From the NCBI GenBank assembly GCA_965276715.1, contig OZ255622.1:2294001-2358000 (forward strand): a DNA stretch of 64,000 nt, given 5' to 3'. This DNA comes from CAXTPV01 sp965276715 (GTDB lineage Bacteria; Pseudomonadota; Alphaproteobacteria; Acetobacterales; Acetobacteraceae). This document shows positions 1 through 9,372 of the stretch, one piece after another (the first letter of the stretch is position 1; the number at the start of each line of letters is the position of its first letter). Below the pieces are notes generated by a model. That model was not told where the DNA came from. It made no database searches and worked only from the letters and a program-made list of their open reading frames with translations. Position numbers and translations under genes: made by a program.

Positions 1-1
1 G

Positions 2-70
2 ACCGTTCTCGTGGTCACGACCATCGTCGTCGTCATCTGCATCGAGCACGGCTTCATCTCCTTCGCATGA
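2..70 (+). CDS. C-terminal end of a membrane protein, truncated by the window edge
   Basis: An open frame enters from the left edge and stops at a TGA at 68-70. The 22 visible residues are almost all hydrophobic (VLVVTTIVVVICI...), so they look like a final membrane segment. The stop overlaps the ATG of the next gene in an ATGA, which suggests the two genes are co-transcribed and translationally coupled. The family cannot be named from this fragment. Confidence 0.55.
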   Translation, partial: TVLVVTTIVVVICIEHGFISFA

Positions 71-696
71 GGTGGGCGCTCGGACCGCTCCTGCTGTCGC
101 TTTGCTCGGCAGCCGGAGCGGCCGGGGCCAGGGAGCTCGCGAGCGGCATCCTGCCGCCGCATGCGCCGCCCGCGATGCGCAGGATGTGGGCGGTCCGGCA
201 GAGCGGCCTTTGCCTGATCGCGATCCGCTCCGCGGAGCAGCGCTACCGCCTGCCGCCCGGAACACTCGGCGCGATCGCGCGCGTCGAGACCGGCCTGCCG
301 CTTCCCGTCACCGGCGACCGTCAGCCGTGGCCGTGGACGATCAATGCTGCCGGGGTCGGTCACTGGTATGCGAGCCGCGACGAGGCGGCCGCGGCCGCCG
401 CCGGCTTCCTCGTCACCACGCACGGCAATGTCGATGTCGGCTGCATGCAGGTCAGCATGCGCTATCACCGGGCGGCGTTCACGAGCCTTGTCGAGGCGTT
501 CGATCCGGCCCGGAACGTGGATGTCGGTGCGAGCCTGCTTGCCGGGCTGGCGCATGGCCGGACGATGGGGACCGCGACCGGCCTCTACCATTCCGCGACC
601 ATCGTGTTCGGCGCGCCCTACCGCGACAGCGTCGCCCGCATGCGGCGCACGCAACACGAATCGCTCGCCGATGCGCGGGCATCGCTGCCGCGATAA
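67..696 (+). CDS. Lytic transglycosylase, SLT-domain family
   Basis: This is a 209-residue protein with a Sec-type signal peptide (about residues 1-20, ending ASSA-like at AAGARE). A single SLT/lysozyme-like domain follows. The catalytic glutamate is expected in the IARVETG segment, and GCMQVSMRYH corresponds to the family's GLMQVN motif. Such enzymes cleave peptidoglycan glycan strands in the periplasm and often make room for envelope machines. The start is the ATG overlapping the upstream membrane gene's stop. The specific partner machine is unknown because the upstream operon lies outside the window. Confidence 0.75.
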   Translation: MRWALGPLLLSLCSAAGAAGARELASGILPPHAPPAMRRMWAVRQSGLCLIAIRSAEQRYRLPPGTLGAIARVETGLPLPVTGDRQPWPWTINAAGVGHWYASRDEAAAAAAGFLVTTHGNVDVGCMQVSMRYHRAAFTSLVEAFDPARNVDVGASLLAGLAHGRTMGTATGLYHSATIVFGAPYRDSVARMRRTQHESLADARASLPR

Positions 697-742
697 GCCG
701 CTTGCCATCGCCATCGCTTCGTGTTGCTCATTCCGCCGGCGG

Positions 743-814
743 GCCGGGTTAGCACAGTGGTAGTGCAGCGGTTTTGTAAACCGAAGGTCGGGGGTTCGAA
801 TCCCTCACCCGGCA
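743..814 (+). tRNA. tRNA-Thr (anticodon TGT)
   Basis: A full cloverleaf can be drawn. The acceptor arms are GCCGGGT at 743-749 and ACCCGGC at 807-813, with discriminator A at 814. The D-stem is GCAC/GTGC, the anticodon loop is TTTGTAA (anticodon TGT), and the T-loop is TTCGAAT. The 3' CCA is not encoded (TCA follows the discriminator). The transcript is on the same strand as the preceding transglycosylase. Confidence 0.95.
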
Positions 815-915
815 TCATGCTGTCCCTGGACTAACCGTTCTTCGTCCTCAGGCTCCTTCGATGGAGGGATGCCCAGCACCTGCACGCCCGTGTCCTTTTT
901 CGAGACGACGGCTTG

Positions 916-946
916 TTTGTTAGATAAAGTCTTGTTCCTTAACAAA
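916..946 (+). promoter_or_regulatory. AT-rich inverted repeat upstream of the Hint-domain gene
   Basis: Arms TTTGTTA (916-922) and TAACAAA (940-946) flank a 17-base spacer in an AT-rich patch. That patch stands out from the surrounding high-GC sequence and lies about 40 bases before the Hint gene. The placement fits an operator or promoter region, but no clear -35/-10 pair can be assigned. The rest of the 815-986 gap holds nothing else recognisable. Confidence 0.3.
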
Positions 947-986
947 GTCTCTGCCATAACGTCGTCATAACGAAGAGGCGGCGGCG

Positions 987-1820
987 ATGCGCGACGCGAC
1001 CATCACCTACGAGGTCAAGGGAGACTACTTCTCCGAGTCGGCCGAATTCGCGCGCGTGGGCGTCGCGACACAGCCGGCGCCCGAACCCTTCTTCTACAGC
1101 TTCACCGGGCCGATCGACGGCGTGGCGGGCGGCGACTCGACCGTCGTGATCGACGAGATCAAGGATGGCGTTGTCGTGGGTTCGGCGACCTTGACCGGGG
1201 TCACGACGATGGTGATCCCGGACGGCCCGGCCGGCCCCTACAGCGAGAACGGCTTCGCGTCGTCGCTGACCATCGACGGCGAGTTCGACGCCTATGCGTG
1301 CTTCGCCAGCCGGACGCGGATCCTCACGCCCGGCGGCAACGTCGCGGTCGAGGAGCTTGCCGAGGGCGACCTGGTCGTTCTCGCGGGCGGCGGCACGGCG
1401 CCGGTCGTCTGGATCGGTCACCGCCGCCAGATCGGCGGCACCGTGGTCCGTGTCCGTGCCCACGCGCTCGCCCCGCATGTCCCGGCAAGCGACCTGATCG
1501 TCTCGGCCGATCACGCGCTGTTGGTCGACGGCGTGCTGATACCGGCCGGCCTGCTTGTCGACGACGACAGCATCGTCGTCGAGCGGCCTGACGCCGTCAC
1601 CTTCTGGCATGTCGAGCTCGCGCGGCATGCCGTCCTGCTGGCCGAAGGCGCACCGGCGGAAAGCTTTCTCGACACCGGCAACCGCCGCCAATTCTCCAAC
1701 TGTCCGCTCGGCTACGATCCGGTCGAGGCCGCCGAGCGTGAGCCCTGCGCCGAAATGGTGCTCGCCGGGCCGCGCCTGCTGGCGATCAGGGACAGGCTGC
1801 GAACCAACGCGCTCGCCTGA
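987..1820 (+). CDS. Hint-domain (Hedgehog/intein-type) protein
   Basis: This is a 277-residue protein. Residues 1-100 are acidic, glycine-rich and beta-prone, and match no family I recognise. From C105 (CFASRTRI) it carries a Hint_2-type autoprocessing domain: nucleophilic Cys, the VEELAEGDLV segment, W.GHR, and a VSADHALLVDG block with the conserved His. Stand-alone Hint_2 proteins are common in alphaproteobacteria and are thought to self-cleave or attach, but their substrates are mostly unknown. No extein-like C-terminal flank with a second splice junction is visible, so ordinary protein splicing is unlikely. The ATG at 987 follows a GGCGGCGG stretch. Confidence 0.8.
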   Translation: MRDATITYEVKGDYFSESAEFARVGVATQPAPEPFFYSFTGPIDGVAGGDSTVVIDEIKDGVVVGSATLTGVTTMVIPDGPAGPYSENGFASSLTIDGEFDAYACFASRTRILTPGGNVAVEELAEGDLVVLAGGGTAPVVWIGHRRQIGGTVVRVRAHALAPHVPASDLIVSADHALLVDGVLIPAGLLVDDDSIVVERPDAVTFWHVELARHAVLLAEGAPAESFLDTGNRRQFSNCPLGYDPVEAAEREPCAEMVLAGPRLLAIRDRLRTNALA

Positions 1821-1849
1821 TCCGCATCGAACGCCGGCGCCGTCCCGGT

Positions 1850-2392
1850 TCAGGCACGCGCACGGAACACCGAGATCCGGGCAGCACCATGGGTCCGCTC
1901 GGCCAGTAGCATCGCGTCGATCATGATCATGTCCATCCGCGCTGTCTCCACCACCAGGAGAGCGCCATCCCCGATCCAGCCGGCGGCGCTCAACAAGGGC
2001 AGCGCACGGGCCGGCGCGTCGACGCCGTAGGGCGGGTCGAGAAACACCAGCGTGGCGGCGGCATCCGCGCGCGGCGGACGGAAAGCGTCGGCCTCCAGCA
2101 CAACCGCGTTCGCGGCCCGGCAGGCGCCCACGTTCGCGCGCAGCGCCGTGAGCGTCGCGCGGTCGCGCTCGATGAACGTGGCATGCGCGGCTCCGCGCGA
2201 CAGCGCCTCCAGGCCGAGCGCGCCGGTGCCGGCAAAGGCGTCGAGCACGATCTGTCCGCGCATGCCATCCGCGTCGGCCCAGGGTGCGTGGGCCAGCATG
2301 TCGAACACGGCCTGACGGACCCGGTCGGCGGTCGGCCGTGTCGTGGATCCTGGCGGCGCCTTCAGCGTCCGGCCGCGCCAGGCGCCGGCCAC
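1850..2392 (-). CDS. rsmD: 16S rRNA (guanine(966)-N2)-methyltransferase RsmD
   Basis: This is a class I SAM methyltransferase of about 180 residues. The SAM loop is VLDAFAGTGALGLEALSRGA and the catalytic motif is FLDPPYG, both typical of RsmD, which methylates G966 of 16S rRNA in the assembling 30S subunit. The N-terminus reads RIVAGAWRGR, matching the family's MRIVAG start. The codon in place of the initiator Met is CTG at 2399-2401, immediately after the stop of rluB. The first conventional start is GTG at 2390-2392, which would trim the conserved RIV. Translation probably follows directly from rluB. Confidence 0.9.
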   Translation of the reverse strand: MAGAWRGRTLKAPPGSTTRPTADRVRQAVFDMLAHAPWADADGMRGQIVLDAFAGTGALGLEALSRGAAHATFIERDRATLTALRANVGACRAANAVVLEADAFRPPRADAAATLVFLDPPYGVDAPARALPLLSAAGWIGDGALLVVETARMDMIMIDAMLLAERTHGAARISVFRARA

Positions 2393-2401
2393 GATGCGCA
2401 G

Positions 2402-3166
2402 CTACCGCTCCTTGGCCGGCCGGGCGAGTTGCTCGCGCATGATCTTGCCCGGCACCTCCTCGATCTCGGTGGGCAAGAGCCGCCCGAGCTGGAACGGGCC
2501 GTAGGCGACCCGGATCAGCCGGGTGACAGTCAAGTTCAGGCTGGCCAGCACGCGCCTCACTTCCCGGTAGCGGCCCTCGCGCAGCGAGACCGTCAGCCAG
2601 GCATTGTCGCCGCGGCGGCTGTCGAGCCCGGCGTCGATCGGGCCGGTCTTCATGCCGTCGAGCACGGTGCCGTCGGCGAGGCGCGCCAGCGCGCGCTCGT
2701 CGACCTGACCCCAGACACGCGCCCGGTAGCGGCGCAGCCAGCCGTTGGCCGGCAGTTCGAGCTTGCGCTTGAGCGCGCCGTCGTTGGTGAGCAGCAGCAG
2801 GCCCTCGCTGCTGAGATCGAGACGGCCGATGCTGATCACCCGCGGCATTGCGGCGGGCATCCGGTCGAAGATCGTCGGGCGCCCTTCCGGGTCCCGATGC
2901 GTGGTCACCAGCCCGTCCGGCTTGTGATAGCGCCAGAGCCTGGACCGGTCGGGCGCATCGACCACGCGGCCGTCGACCATGACGATGTCGCCCCGTGCCA
3001 CGAACGTCGCCGGATGCGTGACCGGTGTGCCGTTGATCGAGACGCGCTGGCCGGTCAGCATCCGTTCGGCATCCCGCCGGCTGGCGACGCCGGACCGGCC
3101 GAGCCATTTCGCGATCCGCTCGCCGCGTTCGGCCTGGCTTTCCGTCTCGATCTCGCCCTCGGTCAC
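2402..3166 (-). CDS. rluB: 23S rRNA pseudouridine synthase, RluB/RsuA family
   Basis: This 254-residue protein has an N-terminal S4 RNA-binding domain (RIAKWLGRSGVASRR, about residues 15-60) and an RsuA-type catalytic domain. The catalytic aspartate is in the GRLDLSSEGLLLLTND motif, and a C-terminal LREGRYREVRR motif is present. It isomerises a uridine in 23S rRNA. The preferred start is GTG at 3164-3166, overlapping the stop of the upstream amidotransferase in GTGA. A longer frame is open to 3241 but would run inside the neighbour's conserved end. It lies in one minus-strand operon with rsmD. Confidence 0.9.
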   Translation of the reverse strand: MTEGEIETESQAERGERIAKWLGRSGVASRRDAERMLTGQRVSINGTPVTHPATFVARGDIVMVDGRVVDAPDRSRLWRYHKPDGLVTTHRDPEGRPTIFDRMPAAMPRVISIGRLDLSSEGLLLLTNDGALKRKLELPANGWLRRYRARVWGQVDERALARLADGTVLDGMKTGPIDAGLDSRRGDNAWLTVSLREGRYREVRRVLASLNLTVTRLIRVAYGPFQLGRLLPTEIEEVPGKIMREQLARPAKER

Positions 3167-3888
3167 GACGCGCGGGCCGCCTCGGCGAGGGACGCGAAGA
3201 TGCGACGGTCGCCATCGTCGATCAGGAATTCCGGGTGCCATTGCACGCCGAGGCAGAAGGTGCGGCCGGCCGCCATCGCTTCCGTCTCGATCGCCTCGAT
3301 GATGCCGTCCGGCGCGCGCGCCGAGACGATGGCGCGCCCCGGCGTCCGGACCGCCTGGTGGTGCGCGCTGTTGACCGGCATCGAGGCGCGGCCGGTGATC
3401 GCGTGCAGCGCGGAGCCGGCCAGGATGTCGATGTCGTGGCCCGGCTCGTCGCGCGGATTGGCCTGCTCGTGGGCGAGGCTGGCGGGCTCGGCCTCCGGGA
3501 TGTGCTGGATCAGGGTTCCGCCCAGTGCGACCGCCAGCAACTGCATGCCGCCGCAGATGCCGAGCAGCGGCAGGCCGCGCTCGATCGCGCCACGCACCAG
3601 GGCGAGTTCGGCCGCGGTGCGGCCGGCCTTGGTGGCGACCGTCGGGTGCCGTGCATCGTCGCCGTAGATCGCGGGATCGACGTCGAACGCGCCGCCCGTC
3701 ACCACCAGCGCGTCGATCGCGTCCAGCATGTCATCCGCGAGATCCGGCAGATGACCGAGGGCCACCGGCACGCCGCCCGCGTCGGCGATCGCGTCGAGAT
3801 AGTTCGACCGCAGCGCATACCAGGGAAACGCGGACCAGCCGCCGGCGGGCTCGGCGTCGAGCGTGAGGCCGATGATCGGGCGTGCCAT
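3163..3888 (-). CDS. Class I glutamine amidotransferase-like hydrolase (peptidase C26 / gamma-glutamyl-GABA hydrolase type)
   Basis: This 241-residue GATase1 fold protein has the catalytic nucleophile C112 in GICGGMQ and the dyad H218/E220 in QWHPE. The N-terminal GLT segment and the GG.D..P..Y motif (GGAFDVDPAIYGDD) are those of the PuuD/peptidase C26 family. That family hydrolyses gamma-glutamyl bonds such as gamma-glutamyl-GABA in polyamine breakdown. No other putrescine-pathway gene is nearby, so the substrate is open. It is the first gene of the rluB-rsmD operon and is divergent from tadA, whose longest frame would overlap its start. Confidence 0.85.
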   Translation of the reverse strand: MARPIIGLTLDAEPAGGWSAFPWYALRSNYLDAIADAGGVPVALGHLPDLADDMLDAIDALVVTGGAFDVDPAIYGDDARHPTVATKAGRTAAELALVRGAIERGLPLLGICGGMQLLAVALGGTLIQHIPEAEPASLAHEQANPRDEPGHDIDILAGSALHAITGRASMPVNSAHHQAVRTPGRAIVSARAPDGIIEAIETEAMAAGRTFCLGVQWHPEFLIDDGDRRIFASLAEAARAS

Positions 3889-3919
3889 GCTGCTATGGTC
3901 GGACCGGGGTGGTCGATTG

Positions 3920-4441
3920 ATGGGCGCAGGGGCTGGTCACATGATGTCTCCGCACGGGCGGCCCGCGCCGGACCGAGCGAACCCGACGCGGCCGGTTTCG
4001 GCAAGTGCGGCGATGGTCATGGCACTCGCCGAGGGCCGGGCGGCGGCGGCGCGAGGCGAGGTGCCCGTGGGCGCGCTCGTGCTCGGCCCGGACGGCGACG
4101 TCCTTGCCGCCGCCGGCAACGAGGTCGAGGCGTGCGACGCGTCCGCCCACGCCGAGCTGCTGGCGATGCGCCGGGCCGCGCGGCGTCTGGGCAGCGTCCG
4201 GCTGCCGGCCTGCACGCTCGTGGTCACGCTCGAGCCGTGCCCGATGTGCGCCGCGGCGTGCGCGCATTTCAGGATCGCGCGGCTGGTCTTCGGCGCCTAC
4301 GATCCGAAGGGCGGCGGCGTCGAGCACGGGCCGCGCCTGTTCCAGTCTCCGGGGTGCCTGCATCGGCCCGAGGTGCTCGGTGGCGTGCGCGAGACGGAGG
4401 CGGCCGCACTGCTCAGGCGGTTCTTCACCGATCTGCGCTGA
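3920..4441 (+). CDS. tadA: tRNA-specific adenosine deaminase TadA-like
   Basis: This CMP/dCMP-type zinc deaminase has the zinc and proton-shuttle motif H77-A-E79 and the ligands C107 and C110 in EPCPMC. The following FGAYDPKGGG segment is characteristic of TadA, which makes inosine at the wobble position of tRNA-Arg(ACG). The N-terminus is longer than usual and low in complexity. Starts at 3920, 3941 and 3944 are all possible, and I use 3920 because the frame further upstream overlaps the divergent amidotransferase. A guanine-deaminase-like role is less likely. Confidence 0.85.
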   Translation: MGAGAGHMMSPHGRPAPDRANPTRPVSASAAMVMALAEGRAAAARGEVPVGALVLGPDGDVLAAAGNEVEACDASAHAELLAMRRAARRLGSVRLPACTLVVTLEPCPMCAAACAHFRIARLVFGAYDPKGGGVEHGPRLFQSPGCLHRPEVLGGVRETEAAALLRRFFTDLR

Positions 4442-4540
4442 TCAAACCTTACCAACGTGTCGAAGCCTTCATGTGTGGGCAAACAGTTCGATGATGCCGA
4501 TGATCTATCCACGTCTCACACGCCCATCACGGACAAAACA

Positions 4541-6079
<1,539 letters not shown>

Positions 6080-6099
6080 GGCGGAGCGGCTGGCGGCGG

Positions 6100-7098
6100 T
6101 CAGAGATTGACCGCCTTCATCCCCGCCTCGGGGTAGCGCATTCCGGCGAACGCGTGCGCCGGCAGGATCCGGTCGATTTCGGCGCGCTCGGCGCCCGTGA
6201 GCGTGATGTCGGCCGCGCCGAGATTGTCCTCGAGATATTTGCGCCGTTTGGTGCCCGGGATCGGCACGATGTCGTCGCCCTGGGCCAGCACCCAGGCGAG
6301 TGCCAGCTGCGCGGGCGTGCAACCCTTCGCGTTCGCGAGCTGCTTGACCTCTTCGACCAGCTCGATGTTCCGTCGAAAATTGTCGCCCTGGAAGCGCGGG
6401 TTCTGGTGGCGCCAGTCGTCCGCGTCGAGATCCTCCGGACGCGTGATCTCGCCGGTCAGGAAGCCGCGGCCGAGCGGCGAATAGGGCACGAAGCCGATGT
6501 CGAGTTCGCGGCAGACATCGAGCAGCCCGTCTTCCGGCTCGCGGCTCCAGAGTGAATACTCGGTCTGCAGGGCGGCGATCGGATGGATCTTCACCGCCCG
6601 CCGGATCGTGGATGGCCCGGCTTCCGACAAGCCCAGGAAACGGACCTTGCCCTCGGCCACCAGTGCGGCCATCGCGCCCACCGTCTCCTCGATCGGCACG
6701 TTCGGATCGACACGGTGCTGGTAGTAGAGATCAATGTGGGGAAGGCCCAGGCGCTTGAGGCTGGCCTCGGCCGCCTGCCTGACATAGTCGGGACGCCCGT
6801 TGATCGGGCCGCGGTTGCCGGCCTCGTCCCAGGTGTTGCCGAACTTGGTCGCGAGCACGACGCGCGCGCGGCCGCCCGGCATGTCGCGGAGCACGCGGCC
6901 CACCAGTTCCTCGTTGGCACCGTTGCCGTACATGTCGGCGGTATCGATCAGCGTCACGCCGCGCTCGACCGCCATGCGCAACGTCGCGATCGATTCCTGC
7001 TCCTCGCGGCCGCCGTAGAACGCCGACATGCCCATGCAGCCGAGTCCGATCGCGCCGACCTCGAGGTCGGGTCCGAGCTTGCGTGTCGTCATCGCCAT
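6100..7098 (-). CDS. Aldo/keto reductase
   Basis: This 332-residue NADPH-dependent aldo/keto reductase is of the AKR13-like type. The N-terminal GLGCMGMSAFYG motif, DTADMYG (catalytic Asp and Tyr), LATKFG (Lys) and YYQHRVD (His) supply the full tetrad. The SEAG and C-terminal IPGTKR segments are typical cofactor-binding features. It reduces carbonyl compounds in the cytoplasm, and the physiological substrate cannot be read from sequence. It is transcribed in the same direction as the amino acid transporter genes to its right, with a 27-base gap. Confidence 0.9.
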   Translation of the reverse strand: MAMTTRKLGPDLEVGAIGLGCMGMSAFYGGREEQESIATLRMAVERGVTLIDTADMYGNGANEELVGRVLRDMPGGRARVVLATKFGNTWDEAGNRGPINGRPDYVRQAAEASLKRLGLPHIDLYYQHRVDPNVPIEETVGAMAALVAEGKVRFLGLSEAGPSTIRRAVKIHPIAALQTEYSLWSREPEDGLLDVCRELDIGFVPYSPLGRGFLTGEITRPEDLDADDWRHQNPRFQGDNFRRNIELVEEVKQLANAKGCTPAQLALAWVLAQGDDIVPIPGTKRRKYLEDNLGAADITLTGAERAEIDRILPAHAFAGMRYPEAGMKAVNL

Positions 7099-7125
7099 TG
7101 TCCGTCCCCCTTCGATCGAGGCTGC

Positions 7126-7803
7126 CTACGCCGCGCGGCGCGCGCGGTTGCCGGCCACCGTGCCGGGCACCGCCAGGCGCCGCTCCAGCAGATGCGCGGC
7201 GCCTGCGATCAGCAGGGCGAGCAGCGCGTAGATCATGCCCGCTTCGACCAGCGGCGTGGTGCTGAAGCTCGCCGCCGAGATCCGGCGCGCGACACCGGTC
7301 AGGTCCAGCACGGTGACCGTGCTGGCGAGCGACGTCGCCTTGAGCTGGACCAGGATCTCGTTGACGATCGCCGGCAGCCCGATCCGGAACGCGCGCGGCA
7401 GCACGACGGCGCGCAATGTCTGGGCGCGGGTCAGGCCGAGCGAAGCGGCTGCTTCACGTTCGCCGGCGGGGACCGCGAGGATGGAGGCGCGCACGACCTC
7501 GGACGCGTAGGCGCCCATGTTCAGCGAGAACGCGAGCACCGCGCAGGGCCAGGCGTGGCGCAGCACCGGCCACAGCGGGGAATGACGGACAGCGGCGAAC
7601 TGCGCGAGCCCGTAATAGATCAGGTAGATCTGCACCAGCAGCGGCGTGCCGCGCAGCGCCGAGGCGTAGGCGAGCGCGGGCCAGGCGAGGAGACGGGTGC
7701 CGGACAGGCGCCCCAGCGCGACGAGGCACGCGATCACGAGACCCGCGGCGACCGAGATCGCCAGCAGTGCCAGCGTCGTCCGCAGGCCGTCGAGCAGACT
7801 CAT
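7126..7803 (-). CDS. Polar amino acid ABC transporter, permease 2
   Basis: This 225-residue inner-membrane protein of the HisM/GlnP family has about five hydrophobic segments. The EAA loop, EREAAASLGLTRAQTLRAVVLP, contacts the ATPase. The ATG at 7801-7803 overlaps the stop of the first permease in ATGA, so the two subunits are coupled and probably form a heterodimer. The family imports polar or basic amino acids. No ATP-binding subunit follows; the next gene on the strand is the aldo/keto reductase. Confidence 0.9.
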   Translation of the reverse strand: MSLLDGLRTTLALLAISVAAGLVIACLVALGRLSGTRLLAWPALAYASALRGTPLLVQIYLIYYGLAQFAAVRHSPLWPVLRHAWPCAVLAFSLNMGAYASEVVRASILAVPAGEREAAASLGLTRAQTLRAVVLPRAFRIGLPAIVNEILVQLKATSLASTVTVLDLTGVARRISAASFSTTPLVEAGMIYALLALLIAGAAHLLERRLAVPGTVAGNRARRAA

Positions 7804-8477
7804 CTTGTGTCTGCGAGCCCGCGGCGCGCACGCCGCTCGAGCCAGCCGAGCGGCGGCTGCGAGAGGCCGAGGAAGGCGAAATAGACCAGAGCGGCGACGA
7901 AGAAGAAGTCGAACGGCCGGCCGGTCGCCTGCCCCGCGGTGTCGGCCTTTCGCATCAGGTCGTCCAGACCGATGACCGAGACCAGCGAGGTGTCCTTGAG
8001 CAGCGTCTGCCACTGGTTGGCGAGGCTCGGGATGGCGAGGCGGAGCGCCTGCGGCAGCAGCACGTGGCGGAACGAGACGCGCGGCGTGAGACCCAGGGAC
8101 GAAGCCGCCTCGAGCTGGCCGGACGGGACGGCGGCGAACGCGCCGCGGAACGCCTCGGACGCGAAGGCGGCGAAGGTGAGCCCGAGTGCCACCACGCCGG
8201 CGACGAACGGACTCACCTCGATCCCGCCGCCCGTCGCGCGGAACAGCAGCCCGGTCAGGCCGAAGAAGCAGACCAGCAGGATGACGAATTCGGGCACGCC
8301 GCGCAGCACGCCGGTCGCGACCCGGACCGACCGGGCGAGCCAGCGCCGGCGCGACAGCGAGGCGATGCCGCAGGCGAGCCCGAGGGCCAGGCCGAACAGG
8401 GCGGCGGCGAGGGCGACCTCGAGCGTGGTGACGGCGCCGAGGAGCAGCTGCCGGCCGTAGCCGTGAAGGATGGACAC
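7800..8477 (-). CDS. Polar amino acid ABC transporter, permease 1
   Basis: This 225-residue HisQ-type permease has several membrane segments and an EAA motif (LEAASSLGLTPRVSFRHVLLPQA). It starts with a GTG immediately after the stop of the binding-protein gene and ends overlapping the second permease. Gene order is therefore binding protein, permease 1, permease 2. Length and topology match the histidine/arginine/ornithine family. Confidence 0.9.
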   Translation of the reverse strand: MSILHGYGRQLLLGAVTTLEVALAAALFGLALGLACGIASLSRRRWLARSVRVATGVLRGVPEFVILLVCFFGLTGLLFRATGGGIEVSPFVAGVVALGLTFAAFASEAFRGAFAAVPSGQLEAASSLGLTPRVSFRHVLLPQALRLAIPSLANQWQTLLKDTSLVSVIGLDDLMRKADTAGQATGRPFDFFFVAALVYFAFLGLSQPPLGWLERRARRGLADTR

Positions 8478-9245
8478 TCAGGCGTGCGGCGCGGGCGCGA
8501 CGGAGAAGGGGAAGTAGCTCTTGTTGATGGTGGCGTACGTGCCGTCGGCGATCAGCGCCTTCAGCGCCGCGTTGAGCTTGTCCGCGGTCGCGCTGTCGCC
8601 GAGCCGGACCGCCATCGCCGTCCCGGTGCCGAAGATCGCCGGGTCCTGGATCGGCTTGCCCGCCATGTGATACCCGGCCGGATTGTGCCGGAGCCAGTCG
8701 AAAGCGGCGCCCTGGTCGCACAGCGTGGCGTCGACCCGACCGGACGTCAGGTCCTGGAATGCCTGGATCTGGCTCTGGTAGACCTGGATGTCGGCATCCT
8801 TGGACAGCACCTCCTTGGCATAGGCCTCGTGCGTGGTGCCGCTCTGCACCCCGACGGTCTTGCCCTCGAGCGAGGTGGGGTCGTCCGACACGCCCGACCC
8901 GGTCGCGGTGACGAGGACCGCGCCGGTGCTGGTGACAGGGTCGGTGAACAGCACGCGCCGCGCGCGCTCGGCGGTCACCGACATCTCCGACATCACGACG
9001 TCGATGCGGTGCGCGTCGAGTGCCGCGATCATGCCGTCGAAATCCATGTTCACCCAGCGGCAGGTCAGGCCTGCACGCTTGCAGACCGCGTTCGCGAGGT
9101 CGATGTCGAACCCGTGCAGTTGGCCGTCCGGACCGACGCTCTCGAAGGGCGCGTTGTCGGCCTCGGTGCCGATCCGGATCGGGTCCGCCGCGACCGAGGG
9201 ACCTGCGAGCATCGTCAGGAGGCAGGCGAGGGCGATCCGGCGCAT
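8478..9245 (-). CDS. Periplasmic amino acid-binding protein of the ABC transporter
   Basis: This is a 255-residue SBP_bac_3 family protein. A signal peptide ends near SVAADP, and the hallmark block EADNAPFESVGPDGQLHGFD is followed by DIANAVCKR-type and AALDAHRIDVV segments. It binds a polar amino acid in the periplasm and delivers it to the two downstream permeases. The ATG at 9245 is chosen because it begins the signal peptide. The promoter should lie in 9246-9372, the divergent gap to the next gene. Confidence 0.92.
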   Translation of the reverse strand: MRRIALACLLTMLAGPSVAADPIRIGTEADNAPFESVGPDGQLHGFDIDLANAVCKRAGLTCRWVNMDFDGMIAALDAHRIDVVMSEMSVTAERARRVLFTDPVTSTGAVLVTATGSGVSDDPTSLEGKTVGVQSGTTHEAYAKEVLSKDADIQVYQSQIQAFQDLTSGRVDATLCDQGAAFDWLRHNPAGYHMAGKPIQDPAIFGTGTAMAVRLGDSATADKLNAALKALIADGTYATINKSYFPFSVAPAPHA

Positions 9246-9372
9246 GGCAACTCCCTGCAGGCGAGGCGGCGTCAGAAGACAAGCAAAGCGGCGGCCATAC
9301 GACCAGGGCTGCTTGTTTGGCCGCCGGCCGCGTCCTCCGTTACCTTCGACCCTCACGGTGGGGAAGTGCCCG

